The notes: generated by a model not told the origin, from the sequence alone. A DNA stretch of 64,000 bases from JBDHBD01 sp039586095 (GCA_039586095.1 JBDHLB010000001.1:1-64000), one strand, 5' to 3'. Positions 26,896 to 37,200 are shown, counted from the stretch's first letter. Made by a program: numbers and translations.

Positions 26896-27264
26896 ATGTC
26901 GACGGCATTGAATGTCGATGGGAAGCTGCGATTGGAGTCCGAGGCGGGAGAATTCATCGTTTCGGGCTCCGGTCGCCGCCTTACCATTGATGTGGCCTCC
27001 TGGCGTGATGCTCGAAGTGTCTGGGCCTTCCGCCGGGACCGCACACTACGGCCGCTCGGACATAGGTTGTTGGGCGCATCCGGTCTCCCCCTCACGATTC
27101 GGATTTCGGGGCACGAAGTGGTGCGCGTCACGCCTGCGGGGCCGGAGCGAGGTAAACGGGCATCCGGTCGGTATCGGTTGCTGCCGCGTGGAATCCTCAG
27201 AGCGCTTTTCGGGCCGGCTCGTCCTCCTCGCCGACGCGATGCGCGTGCGGTGGGTCGCCGGTAG
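26896..27264 (+). CDS. Hypothetical protein, second of a gene pair
   Basis: 122 residues from ATG 26896. The N-terminal part is strand-rich (LNVDGKLRLESEAGEFIVSG; RRLTIDV) and the C-terminal part is strongly basic, with many Arg and Pro. No known domain is recognised. The tight spacing with the 64-residue gene and the shared promoter argue that it is real, although the last ~25 residues are low in complexity and less convincing. It has no membrane segment. Confidence 0.55.
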   Translation: MSTALNVDGKLRLESEAGEFIVSGSGRRLTIDVASWRDARSVWAFRRDRTLRPLGHRLLGASGLPLTIRISGHEVVRVTPAGPERGKRASGRYRLLPRGILRALFGPARPPRRRDARAVGRR

Positions 27265-27298
27265 CTTCAGCGGGTTCCTGACCCAGTCCTGCGTCTCG

Positions 27299-27713
27299 AT
27301 GCGAAACGCTGCACGAGAGCGCGTGTTTGTCATGTCATGCGCGGCGTGGGCGCTCGCGGGCCTCTTTACACTGTGCCAACCGGGCATGGGGCGGGCTCAG
27401 GCGGAAGCCGAGATCACGCCCACTCCTTCCGAATCGCTCGGCCGTCCGGCGTCGGGCCGCTCCGCGGCCAGGGAAGTTCGAGCCAATGCAAACCGTCCGC
27501 TGACGCGCACGCTCGAAGCGACGCGGGTCGGCCCCGAGCGACCTCGCCTGGATGGCGACCTTTCCGATGTCGCGTGGTCACGCGCGGCCGTGGCGCAGGA
27601 CTTCCTCCAGATCAGTCCGGAGCCGGGGGCGCCCGCCAGACATGGTGGGTGTTTTCGAACTACAGCCCAGCAACGTGTTTCTCGTCAAGATGGAGCACTG
27701 GCTCGGATTCTGA
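27299..27713 (+). pseudogene. DUF5916 gene collapsed by internal deletion and frameshift
   Basis: The first ~105 codons encode a signal peptide (MSCAAWALAGLFTLCQPGM) and the start of a DUF5916/CBM9-like domain (PRLDGDLSDVAWSRAAVAQDF, then SPEPGAPAR). Immediately afterwards, in a different frame, comes the extreme C-terminus GVFELQPSNVFLVKMEHWLGF with a stop at 27711-27713. This matches the ending of the remnant at 25414 (GVFDTHPANVLLVKFEHWLGF). Some 600 or more middle codons are missing and the two ends are out of register, so no functional product is expected. The ATG at 27332 is an alternative original start. Confidence 0.72.
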
Positions 27714-27765
27714 AGCCCCGACACCTTTGGCGTAGAGCATTGTCACACTTTTGCCCGCGGTGAAC

Positions 27766-28575
27766 ATGTCGGTAGGCACAGGTCGGTCTCGCAGCCCTCT
27801 CGCCGTCGTGACCGGTGCCTCGGCCGGAATCGGTCGGGCCCTCGCTCGACTGCTGGCCACACACGGACACGCGCTCGCACTCGTCGCACGCGACGCGAGC
27901 CGTCTCGAAGAGCTCGCCTCGGAGCTCGGCCGCGCCTACGGGGTGACGACCCGTGCCATCCCCCTCGACCTGACGGAGCCGGGCGCGCCAGAGGCGCTGG
28001 TGGAGGCACTGGGTGGCAAGGGCGCGGAAGTCGAGATTCTGATCAACAACGCCGGCTTCGGCACCTTCGGCCCGTTCGTTCGCACGCCCCTCGACTCCAC
28101 CACGGCGATGATCCAGGTGAACATCACCGCCCTTACTCGTCTCACCCGCTTGCTCCTGCCGGGCATGGTCGGTCGAGGGCGCGGGCGGATCATGAACGTG
28201 GCCTCGACGGCTGCCTTTCAGCCCGGCCCGCTCATGTCCGTGTACTACGGCAGCAAGGCGTACGTGCTGCACTTTTCCGAGGGGCTCGCGGAGGAGCTCC
28301 GCGATACGGGAGTCACCGTGACCGCTTTGTGTCCGGGCCCCACGCGAACCGAATTCCAGGCGCGGGCGCAGATGGAGGATTCGGGATTGCTGCAGGGTCC
28401 TCTGCTCATGGATGCGGAAGCCGTGGCGCGGATCGGTTACGCGGGGATGATGAAGGGAAGGCGGGTGGTGATCCCCGGGCTGGGAAACCGACTACTAGCA
28501 CTCGGTCCGCGGATCGCGCCACGCCGGCTTGTGACCTGGGCGGTTCGTGGGATCCAGGCACCGCGAGGTCGCTGA
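27766..28575 (+). CDS. SDR family oxidoreductase (DltE-like)
   Basis: 269 residues with cofactor motif TGASAGIG, then NNAGFG, SxxxxYYGSK catalytic region and the C-terminal pattern CPGPTRTEFQ typical of the DltE/YqjQ-type SDR group. It is cytoplasmic, NAD(P)-dependent, with unknown substrate. ATG 27766 is chosen over an upstream TTG. The next small membrane gene begins 4 bp after its stop, suggesting cotranscription. Confidence 0.88.
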   Translation: MSVGTGRSRSPLAVVTGASAGIGRALARLLATHGHALALVARDASRLEELASELGRAYGVTTRAIPLDLTEPGAPEALVEALGGKGAEVEILINNAGFGTFGPFVRTPLDSTTAMIQVNITALTRLTRLLLPGMVGRGRGRIMNVASTAAFQPGPLMSVYYGSKAYVLHFSEGLAEELRDTGVTVTALCPGPTRTEFQARAQMEDSGLLQGPLLMDAEAVARIGYAGMMKGRRVVIPGLGNRLLALGPRIAPRRLVTWAVRGIQAPRGR

Positions 28576-28579
28576 GCCC

Positions 28580-28810
28580 GTGGAGCTCGGTCTCCTGATG
28601 GCGTTGCTCGTCGTGGCCGGCGGACTGGCCGTGCGCCGGAAGCTGCGGGCGGGCCGGGAGAAGCCATCCCTGTCCGACGACATGGTGCAGCGCATTGAGA
28701 AGGAGGGGCGTCTCCACATAGACCTGCCGGAGCCCCTCCACCTCGACGAGATCCGGGAAGAGGAGGACGAGTTCTGGGCCCAGACGTGGGATCTGCCCGA
28801 GGAGCTGTGA
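28580..28810 (+). CDS. Small single-pass membrane protein
   Basis: About 76 residues from GTG 28580: one hydrophobic helix (LGLLMALLVVAGGLAV), a short basic stretch (RRKLRAGREK), then an acidic soluble tail (EIREEEDEFWAQTWDLPEEL). The family is unknown. The start just after the SDR stop supports translational coupling; a longer GTG start at 28547 would overlap the SDR gene. It ends 31 bp from the convergent SLC12-like gene. Confidence 0.62.
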   Translation: MELGLLMALLVVAGGLAVRRKLRAGREKPSLSDDMVQRIEKEGRLHIDLPEPLHLDEIREEEDEFWAQTWDLPEEL

Positions 28811-28841
28811 GGGCGGTGCCTCGCCCGGCCAGGAGCACGGT

Positions 28842-31100
28842 CTAGCGCAGTACGTCTCCGAAACCGATTTGCTCCGAAGTCAGAACGAACACCGTGGTAG
28901 GCAGGCCGGCTGCCCGTTCCCGAAGATCGTCGTAATAATCGGCGAAGTTCTCGTCCGGTTCGGCCATTCCCAGAAAAACGAGGTCGGCATCACGGGATGA
29001 CTCGAGCAGTATCTCGGGAAACGGACGTCCTCCTGCCACGAGCACCTCGGGAACGGCGCGTGTGCGGATGCGCCCGATCAGCTCGATCAGGTTCTGCTCC
29101 GCATCATCGGCCGCGCTCTCCGAGGGCACGACCATCTTCACCCGTACCTCGATGCCCCGCCAGACGAGGCTGGTCTGGATCAGGTAGGCGAGGATCATCA
29201 TCAACCCACCGTTCCCCTTGAGGCCTCCCCACCACACGTCGATGCGATGGCGTTCGATCGGCCGATCCGTCGGCTCTCCGAATACCTCCTCGTCGCCCGG
29301 TCGCACGACCACGACGTGACGCTTCGCTTCATAGATGAAGCGGATCAAGTCGGCGAATCTCTCCCGGTTTTCCTCTTCTGCGCTGTCGCCGAGTAGTACC
29401 GTGTTCGGTGCGAGTGCGCCAAGACCGTAGGTCTCAACCAACCGATGCGCCCCCTCGAACGGGCTCTCGGCGGACACCACACGGACGAGCGACTGGACAC
29501 CCCGCTTCTCGAGGTGGTCGCGGATCCGCTGTTCGATCTGGGTCTGCCGGTCGAGCGATACGGCCTCGGGCGGCACCACCGCGGCGACGGTCATGAGAGC
29601 GCGTCCGTGCGTGAACGCACTCGCCAGGTCGATCAGGTGGCGGCGGCGTGTGGGCGAGCCGGAGAGGACCAGCAGGTGGGGGCGCCAGTTCTTGGGATCC
29701 GGCATGTCCCGCACGCGAAGCAGACTTGTGCGCATCAGCGCCAGCCAGATCCCGCGCCGCACGTCACCCCACGCGACCCGCATCTCCCGCCGCTGCAGCC
29801 ACACGAAGACACCAATCACGAACCCCGCCGCGAGGATCGTCGCCAGCGGGTTGATGATGATCATCACCCACGTACAGGCGACAGCTCCGATCAGCGACAG
29901 CGACCAGTGGACGTTAAACAGGGGACGGTACGACGGGCTGGCCACGAAGCGTTCGACACCCGCAACCACGTTCAGGACGGCGTATGTGGTGAGGAAGAAC
30001 ATGGTCAGGATCGGCGCGATAATATTGAGGTTGCCCAGGTAGACCGCGACCAGCGCGAGACCCAGCGTGACCAGGGTCCCGTTCCGCGGCGTATCTTCTT
30101 CACCGGCTCCCTTGCCTAACCAGCCGAGCGGTCTCGGCAGCACGCGGTCGCGCGCCAGAGCCTGCAGAACACGAGGGGCGCCCAGGATACTGCCCAGCGC
30201 ACTGGACAACGTCGCACCCCACACGCCCAGCAGGATCGCATCCCCCCAAAACGAGACCCGCCGCATGATGAGCGGGTCCGCCAGCAGGGAGGCCTGGTCG
30301 GCACGGGCTGCGAGCAGGATGGGAATGGACATGTAGATCACGAAGCCGACGCCGATTGCGGCCATCGTCCCGACCGGTATCGAGCGGGCGGGGTCTCGCA
30401 GATCGCCGGACATGTTGACCCCCGCCATGATCCCGGTGACGGCGGGGAAGAACACGGCGAAGACGACCCAGAAGGGTTCGGTGGCCAGGCCGGCCGTTGA
30501 GGCGGGCACTGGCTCAGCGAGCGGGCTTCCCAGCAGGAGAGAGATCAACGACAGCGCAATCGCGCCCATGATGAAGTACTGCGCGCGAATCGCGGTGCGG
30601 GCAGATCGTAACGCGAGCAGCGCGACCAGCAGGGTCGTGACGATACCGACCGCTTTCTCGTCCAAGGCCGGGAAGACGCGCTCTACACTTTCCGCAAAGC
30701 CCACCGTGTACAAGGCCATGGAAAGGCCTTGCGCCAGGTAGAGCGGGATCCCGATCGCGCCACCCACCTCGATCCCGAGCGAGCGGCTGATCATGTAGTA
30801 AGCCCCGCCCGTGCGGATTTGCTGGTCCGTCGAGATCGCCGACACGGAGAGGCCGGTCAGGAAAGTGATCGCACAGGACAGGCTCACAATCAGAAGCGTA
30901 CCGCCCAGTCCCACGTTCCCGACGACCCAGCCGAGACGCAGGTACATGATGACGCCGAGGATCGTCAGGATGGACGGCGTGAAGACACCGCCGAAGGTGC
31001 CCAGGCCGGGCCCGATCTGGTCGGCGGTCCGGGTGCGGCCAGGCAGCCGTCGCCGGGCGACGCCAACGAGCTGAGAGATGTGGAATCGGGATCGGTTCAC
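28842..31100 (-). CDS. SLC12-like cation-chloride cotransporter / APC-superfamily permease
   Basis: 752 residues. The first ~430 form about 12 TM helices of the amino acid-polyamine-cation fold, with the SLC12 hallmark LGTFGGVFTPSILTILGVIMYLR (split reading) near the start, and RTGGAYYMISRSLGIEVGGAIG in helix 3. The last ~280 residues are a cytoplasmic domain resembling the C-terminal regulatory region of SLC12 proteins (HLLVLSGSPTRRRHLIDLA; DADLVFLGMAEP). The protein probably moves K+ or Na+ with Cl-, or amino acids. It stands alone, convergent to the small membrane gene. Confidence 0.88.
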   Translation of the reverse strand: MNRSRFHISQLVGVARRRLPGRTRTADQIGPGLGTFGGVFTPSILTILGVIMYLRLGWVVGNVGLGGTLLIVSLSCAITFLTGLSVSAISTDQQIRTGGAYYMISRSLGIEVGGAIGIPLYLAQGLSMALYTVGFAESVERVFPALDEKAVGIVTTLLVALLALRSARTAIRAQYFIMGAIALSLISLLLGSPLAEPVPASTAGLATEPFWVVFAVFFPAVTGIMAGVNMSGDLRDPARSIPVGTMAAIGVGFVIYMSIPILLAARADQASLLADPLIMRRVSFWGDAILLGVWGATLSSALGSILGAPRVLQALARDRVLPRPLGWLGKGAGEEDTPRNGTLVTLGLALVAVYLGNLNIIAPILTMFFLTTYAVLNVVAGVERFVASPSYRPLFNVHWSLSLIGAVACTWVMIIINPLATILAAGFVIGVFVWLQRREMRVAWGDVRRGIWLALMRTSLLRVRDMPDPKNWRPHLLVLSGSPTRRRHLIDLASAFTHGRALMTVAAVVPPEAVSLDRQTQIEQRIRDHLEKRGVQSLVRVVSAESPFEGAHRLVETYGLGALAPNTVLLGDSAEEENRERFADLIRFIYEAKRHVVVVRPGDEEVFGEPTDRPIERHRIDVWWGGLKGNGGLMMILAYLIQTSLVWRGIEVRVKMVVPSESAADDAEQNLIELIGRIRTRAVPEVLVAGGRPFPEILLESSRDADLVFLGMAEPDENFADYYDDLRERAAGLPTTVFVLTSEQIGFGDVLR

Positions 31101-31240
31101 AGGTATCCGTCACAGAGGCGACAGCGTGTCAGCCGCACGCTTGGGCTCTGACACTCGTAGCGCGAGACGCACGCGGTGGTTCGACACGGCCGCAGAGTAT
31201 AACATGCCGCCTCGGTCACGGGAACGGAAAGCGAGGAATC

Positions 31241-31732
31241 ATGCGGCAATCTTTCATCATCTGCGCCCTGCTCGCGCTGGCAGCCGTTACTCCGTTGAAT
31301 GCGCAGGGAGAGACGGAAGCGGAGACAACAGCGGATCGAGAGGCCGTTCTGGGCGTCGTGCAGCGCTTGTTCGACGGCATGCGGGAAAGAGACAGTGCCG
31401 CGGTTCGCGCGGTCTTTCACCCGCAGGCCCGCCTGATCGCCACCGGACAACAGGAAGGCGTTCCCTCGATTCGCGTGATCCCGGCAGACGGCTTTGTCGC
31501 AGCGATCGGTGGCGGCGACGAGGAATGGGATGAGCCGTTCTGGGATCCCATCGTGCAGGTTCAGGACAACCTGGCCACGGTGTGGACGAAGTACGCCTTC
31601 TACCGGGCAGGGGCGTTCAGCCACTGCGGCGTGGACACCTTCATCCTCGCCCGCACGGAGGATGGCTGGCGCATCGTGAGCATCGCCGACACGCGCCAGC
31701 GGGAGGACTGCGAGGTGCCGCCGGGTCGCTAG
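31241..31732 (+). CDS. Secreted NTF2-like (DUF4440-type) protein
   Basis: 163 residues with a signal peptide (IICALLALAAVTPLNAQ) and a cystatin/NTF2-like domain (VLGVVQRLFDGMRERDSAAVRAVFHPQARLI, split reading) ending with DGWRIVSIADTR. Such domains bind small ligands or act as isomerases; the role here is unknown. Its stop and the stop of the convergent MFP gene share the palindrome CTAG at 31729-31732. Confidence 0.83.
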   Translation: MRQSFIICALLALAAVTPLNAQGETEAETTADREAVLGVVQRLFDGMRERDSAAVRAVFHPQARLIATGQQEGVPSIRVIPADGFVAAIGGGDEEWDEPFWDPIVQVQDNLATVWTKYAFYRAGAFSHCGVDTFILARTEDGWRIVSIADTRQREDCEVPPGR

Positions 31733-32856
31733 CTCCCGGCGCCCTCGGGTTCTTCCTGCTCCTGTCCCTGCGCGTCTGTATCTAGCGGAGCCGTGGCGCC
31801 CTCGGCGGGCAGCGGCATCACGCCGGCCCCCTCGAACAGCCTCTCCAGACCGCCCACGACGACCGTTTCACCGGCCTCCACACCCTCGAGGATCTCGACC
31901 AGACCTGGCGTCCGGATCCCGAGCAGAACAGGGCGACGAGTGGCCGTATTATCGGCGGCAACAACCCAGATGAAGCTTCCCATTTCCAGGGTGAGGATCG
32001 CGTCCTCAGGTACAAGAACCGCGTCGGGCCGGATCTCGGTGGCCAAGCGTGCTTCGATGAACATTCCCGCCTGCAGAGCCCGGTCCCGGTTCGGGACGAG
32101 CGCCTTGACGCTGATCGTCCGGGCCGGCAAGCGAACGACCGGGTCCACGAAATCCACGGTTCCCTGAAACTCTCGATCCGGCACCGACGCGACCTGGAAG
32201 CTCACCGTCTGTCCGACCTCCAGCCGGGCCGCGTATCGCTCGGGCACCTCGAAGGCGGCTCGCTGGGGATCCACGGTCTGGAGCGTGACCAGCGAAGTGG
32301 ACGACGTGACGTAGTCTCCCAGGCTCACGAGGCGTTCACCGGTCACGCCGGCGAACGGCGCCCTGACCGTGGTCCGATCCAGGCGGACCTGCGCGAGGTC
32401 CAGATCGGCTTGCGTGCTGCGAGCTCGCGCTTCGGCCGTCTCCAGCTCCGATTCCGATGCAGCCTCTTCGGCGAGCAGCTGTCGCGTCCGTGCCAGTGCC
32501 TGGCTCGCCAGATCCCGCTCGGCTTCGAGCCGCGCCACCTGCGCCGTGAGCTCCGCGTCATCGACCTTGAACAGGGGCGCGCCCCGTCCGACCTCCGACC
32601 CTTCGCGGAACAGGATGCGCACGATGCGACCGTCCACCTCGGGCCGCAGCTCGATCTGCTGGACCGCCTCGATCTCTCCGGTGGCGAGAATCTGATCGAT
32701 CGCCGTGTCACGGATCGCTGCTGCCACGTCGACCCGCATGGCCGGCGGTCCGCGGCGGCCGCCCGGACCGTCACCGGCGTCCGCCTGGCCACAGGCAGCC
32801 ACGATCAGTGCGAAGAGAAGTGTGCCGGGTTTCGCCAACGTCTGTCTATTGGTCAT
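31729..32856 (-). CDS. RND efflux periplasmic adaptor (MFP)
   Basis: 375 residues with a lipoprotein-type signal ending LIVAACGQ. The biotin-lipoyl-like hairpin domain follows (IELRPEVDGRIVRILFREGSEV), then a coiled-coil hairpin (~100-150), a beta-barrel segment and a membrane-proximal domain. The tail is acidic (DTDAQGQEQEEPEG). It bridges inner-membrane pump and outer-membrane channel. Its start overlaps the stop of the TolC-like gene as ATGA, so it is the third gene of an RND-TolC-MFP operon read on the minus strand. Confidence 0.93.
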   Translation of the reverse strand: MTNRQTLAKPGTLLFALIVAACGQADAGDGPGGRRGPPAMRVDVAAAIRDTAIDQILATGEIEAVQQIELRPEVDGRIVRILFREGSEVGRGAPLFKVDDAELTAQVARLEAERDLASQALARTRQLLAEEAASESELETAEARARSTQADLDLAQVRLDRTTVRAPFAGVTGERLVSLGDYVTSSTSLVTLQTVDPQRAAFEVPERYAARLEVGQTVSFQVASVPDREFQGTVDFVDPVVRLPARTISVKALVPNRDRALQAGMFIEARLATEIRPDAVLVPEDAILTLEMGSFIWVVAADNTATRRPVLLGIRTPGLVEILEGVEAGETVVVGGLERLFEGAGVMPLPAEGATAPLDTDAQGQEQEEPEGAGS

Positions 32857-34205
32857 GGTTCGATCCGGTCGGGAAACAGGCGACGGCCCAACACGGCCTC
32901 CAGGCCGGCCAGAGCCAGACGCGTCGCGTATCGGGCCTGCACCAGGGCGGCCTCCGCATCGGCCAGGTCGACCTGCGCGGTAACAAGATCGAGGATCGTC
33001 GTCGCGCCACTCCGGTAGCGACTGTCCTGCACGCGCAGGTTCTCCGTCGCGACGCCCACCGCCTCCGCAGCGATCTCCGCCGTCGCGCGCGCCGTGTTGT
33101 AGGCCGCGTAAGCCTGTACCACGTCACGCCTCACTTCACGTTCCACGTCTTCACGCCGCGTGCGGGCGACATCCCGCTCCACCCTCGCCCGGGTGATCTG
33201 GATCTCGCGCTGAGCCCCGTTCCAGATCGGCAGCGATACCTGGAAGCCATATTGGCTGCGGGTCGTCGCGGTCGGAAAGAACTGGTCATCGAAGGATTGG
33301 ATACCGGCGAACAGATCGATGCTCGGCAGATATTGTGTCCTCGCCTGATCCAGGAACTTCTGAGCGCTCCGCTCTTCGGCGATCGCCAGACGGTAGTCGG
33401 GTCCGCGGGTCAGCGCTTCCTCGACCGCCGCCTGTTCGGTCAGCGGCAGCTCGTCGACCGCTTCGAACAACAGCGGGGCCGCGTCGACCGCTCCGGCCGC
33501 TCCGACCCGTCGTGCGAGCTGGAAGCGTGCCACGCGCAGCTGCGTTTCCTGTACCAGCTGATCGACCCGGGCCCGATCCAGTTCGAGCAGGAGCTGGAGC
33601 GAGTCGGTCTGCACCGCGGCCCCGGACACGACCCGCGCCCGCGCCACTTCGAGCTGTTCCTGGGCGCGTCGCACTCGCTCGCGAGCCACTCCCGTCAGCT
33701 CCTTTGCCGCAAGCACAGCATAATAGTCAGATTCGGCGTCCAGGGCGGTCTGGTAGATCGCCTGCCGCTCGCCGGCCGCCGAAGCATCCAGCTCCGCTCG
33801 AGTTCGCCCGAGCTCGAAGTACTTCCGACCGCCGTCGAACAGGTTGAGATTCGCTCGCAGCTGCCCCTGCACGAGCCGGTCGGTGAACTCGCCTGTCCCA
33901 AGATTGAAGAACTCGGATGAAGAGCGTGTGAAGCTCGTGCTCGCCTCGACCGACGGAACGACGAACGCCATGATCGCGGCGCGCCGCGCCCAGCCCGCGT
34001 TGTCGACGCGTCCCAGAGCCGCGACGTAGGACGGGTCCAGGTTGGTCGCCCGACGGATCGTCTCTTCCAGCGTCACGATGGGAAGGGAATCTTCCTGGAC
34101 TGTCTGGACCGTCTGAACCGTCTGCACCGCGTGGAGGGTCATCGGGTGGAGAGGGATCAGAAGAGGGCCACTACTCAGCGCGACAGCGACAACCGATCGT
34201 ATCAT
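32853..34205 (-). CDS. TolC-family outer-membrane efflux channel
   Basis: About 450 residues from ATG 34205, which overlaps the pump stop as ATGA. A signal peptide is followed by a VQT repeat (see the 9-bp tandem repeat), then two OEP repeats with helix-rich segments (LNLFDGGRKYFELGRTRAEL, split reading; DVEREVRRDVVQAYAAYNTAR). It ends YATRLALAGLEAVLGRRLF. It forms the outer-membrane exit duct of the efflux complex. The longer frame back to 34343 lies inside the pump gene and is rejected. Confidence 0.93.
   Translation of the reverse strand: MIRSVVAVALSSGPLLIPLHPMTLHAVQTVQTVQTVQEDSLPIVTLEETIRRATNLDPSYVAALGRVDNAGWARRAAIMAFVVPSVEASTSFTRSSSEFFNLGTGEFTDRLVQGQLRANLNLFDGGRKYFELGRTRAELDASAAGERQAIYQTALDAESDYYAVLAAKELTGVARERVRRAQEQLEVARARVVSGAAVQTDSLQLLLELDRARVDQLVQETQLRVARFQLARRVGAAGAVDAAPLLFEAVDELPLTEQAAVEEALTRGPDYRLAIAEERSAQKFLDQARTQYLPSIDLFAGIQSFDDQFFPTATTRSQYGFQVSLPIWNGAQREIQITRARVERDVARTRREDVEREVRRDVVQAYAAYNTARATAEIAAEAVGVATENLRVQDSRYRSGATTILDLVTAQVDLADAEAALVQARYATRLALAGLEAVLGRRLFPDRIEP
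34095..34130 (-). repeat. 9-bp tandem repeat, four copies, in the TolC-like gene
   Basis: CTGGACTGT, CTGGACCGT, CTGAACCGT and CTGCACCGC follow each other without gaps. On the minus strand they encode a Val-Gln-Thr repeat (AVQTVQTVQTVQ) right after the signal peptide of the TolC-like protein. Changes in copy number would keep the frame. Confidence 0.7.
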
Positions 34206-37200
34206 GTCGCTTTCGCTCCGCCACGGTTTCGCGCACCTGCCACCATCGCGCGGGCTCCCTCGGCGAGAGGCGAAAGATCGCGATCCGCACGGGAGGCCGA
34301 CCGGGCGCGGAGACGATCGCGGGCCCGCTCGAAGAAGATCCACACGACGGGAACCAGGAAGAGAGTCAGCAACGTCGAGAACAGCAGTCCGCCCACGATC
34401 GCGTAGCCCAGCGGCCTGCGACTGGCCGAGCCGGCTCCCAGGCCGAGCGCGATCGGAAGAGCGCCCACGATCGTCGCCACGGCCGTCATCAGGATGGGGC
34501 GCAACCGAATTCGGCCCGCCTCGATCATCGCCTCGACGATCTCTCGCCCGGCAGCCCGGCGTTGGTTCGCGTATTCGACCAGCAGAATCGAGTTCTTCGT
34601 GACGATCCCCACCAGCAGGATCATCCCGATCTGGCTGTACAGATTGAGCGTGGAGCCGGCCAGAAGGAGGGTGAGAAGGGCGCCCGTAACAGCCAGCGGC
34701 ACGGCGAGCAGCACGGTGAACGGGTGTACCAGCGACTCGAACTGCGCGGCCAGCACCATGAACACGACCACGATCGCGAGCAAGAATGCAAAATAGAGCG
34801 CCGAGCCGCTCTCATCGAGCTCGCGGGACTCGCCCGACAGCGCGACGCTCGAGCCGGGCGGAAGCAGCTCCTCGCCCGCGGCGAAGAGCGAGTCCAGCGC
34901 CTGACCGAGCGTGAAACCGGGGGCGACCGCTGCGCTGACCGTGAACGACCGGACCCGGTTGAAGTGGCTCAGCGCCCGGGGGCCGATTCCCTCCTCCACG
35001 CTCGCCACCGCGTCCAGCTGAACGAGCTCGTTCTCGCGGCCTCGGACGTACAGACCCGAGATGTCGCTCGGGGTCGCACGTTCATCAGGTTCCAGCCGCA
35101 CGATGACGTCGTACAGTTTGTTGTCCCGCGTGAACGTGCTCACGCGGCGCCCGCCCAGCATCGTTTGCAGCGTTGCCGCAACGTTGGCGACCGGAATCCC
35201 GAGATCCTCGGCGCGATCCCGCTCGAATCGGACCGTGAGCTCCGGCTTGTTCACCTTGAGATCCGTATCGACGTTGAGCAGCGCCGCGATCTGCCGAGCC
35301 CGCGGCAGCAGACGGTTTTGCGCAGCGGTCAGCGAATCGAAGTTCGGGTGTCGGACGACGAAGTTGACGGGATTGCCGAAACCGAAGGCCGGCGGGTTTG
35401 CCGCAAAAGCGAAGATGCCGGGGATGCCGAACAGCTGAGGCCGGATCTCTGCCAGAATGTCGTCGACGCTGCGGTCTCGATCAGACCAGTCGGTGAGGCG
35501 TGCGAATACGATTCCGCCGGCCACGTTGCCGCCGAAGCCGACCACGCTGAAGTACTTGTCGATGTCCTCGGTTCTGCCCAGTACCGCCTCTACCTGCCGC
35601 TGGTAGCTGTCCGTGTACTCCAGGGTGGATCCCTCGGGCGCCACGGTAATCACGATGAAGTACCCGCGGTCCTCTGGGGGTACGAACTCTCGCTCCAGCT
35701 GTGTGAAGACAATCCCGGCCAGCAGAACGGCCAGAATGGCGCCTCCCACGACGCTCCACCGGTGGCGGACGGCCCAGCCGAGCGACCGGGCATATCCGTG
35801 AGCGATGGCCTGGAATCCGCGCTCGAGCGCATTGTAGAACCGGCCGTGCTGACGCCGCACACGCAGGATCTTTGCACACAGCATGGGCGTCAGGGTGAGC
35901 GCCACGAACGACGACACCACCACGGCCCCCGCCATCGCGATGCCGAACTCGTTGAACAGTCGACCCACCGTCCCCTGGAGGAAGGCGAGAGGCGAGAAGA
36001 CCGCCACGAGGGCTACGGTGGTCGCGATCACGGCGAACGCGATCTCGCGCGTCCCGTTGGTGGCGGCCGTAACGGGGTCGTCGCCCAGCTCGTCCTGATG
36101 GCGGTACGCGTTTTCCATCACGATGATCGCGTCGTCCACCACGATCCCGATCGCCAAAATCAACGCCAGCAGGGTCAGGTTGTTGATCGTGAAGCCGAGG
36201 AAGTACATGACCCCGAAGGCGGCGATGATCGAGGTGGGGATGGCGAGCCCCGGAATGATCGTCCCACGGATGTTGCGCAGGAACACGAAGATGATGAGGA
36301 CGACCAGGATTCCGGCCAGGATCAGCGTTTCTTCGGCCTCGCGGATCGAGCGGCGCACGAAAATCGCGCTGTCGAAGCCTGCGGTGATCTCCACCCCCGG
36401 CGGGAGTGCTTCCTGGATCGATTCCAGCTCGGACTGGACGGCGTCGGACACCTCGACCAGGTTCGCCTTCGACTGCCGCACGACTCCGACGGCGATCGCA
36501 TTCTGGCCGTTGTAACGCAGCGAGCTGCGCAGGTTCTCGGACCCGAGCTCGACGCGCGCGACGTCGCGCAGCCGTACCACCTGGCCGCCCCGTGCGGAGA
36601 CGACCATGTCCGCGAACTCATCCGCAGTCTTCAGCTCGCCGAGAGACCGAACCGTGAACTCCCTGCGGGCCGACTCGATGCGGCCGGCGGGAACCTCCAC
36701 GTTGCGCGTCCGGATTGCATTCTCGACATCCTGCACGGTGATCCCGCGCGCGGCCAACTCCGACGACCTGAGCCACACGCGCATCGAGTAGCGTCGCTCG
36801 CCGAAGATCTGAATGCGTCCCACGCCCGGCAGACTCTGCAGCTGGGTCTTGACCAGCCGATCGGCCAGGTCGGAGAGCTGCATCAGCGAGTAGTTCTCCC
36901 CCGCCAGAGCGATCCAGAAGAAGGGTTCCGCGTCGGCGTCCTGCTTGGCGACCACCGGCTCCCGAATCTGATCCGGCAATCGGCCTCGCACGCGGGCCAC
37001 CTTGTCTCGCACGTCCTGCGCCGCCGCCTCCAGGTCTCGATCGAGCGTGAACTCGAGGCTGATGTTGGCTGACTGCTCAGCGCTCGAGCTGGTCAGCGTC
37101 CGGACACCGGCGATCGTCGCCAGCTCTTCCTCCAGGACGTCGGTAATCGATGATTCGACGACGCGTGCGTTCGCTCCGGGGAGGGAGACGCTCACGGAGA

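Noticed and set aside
34562..37072. 836-residue plus-strand open frame
   Set aside because: It is the antisense shadow of the RND pump gene, produced by high GC content; charged, low-complexity translation with no domain.
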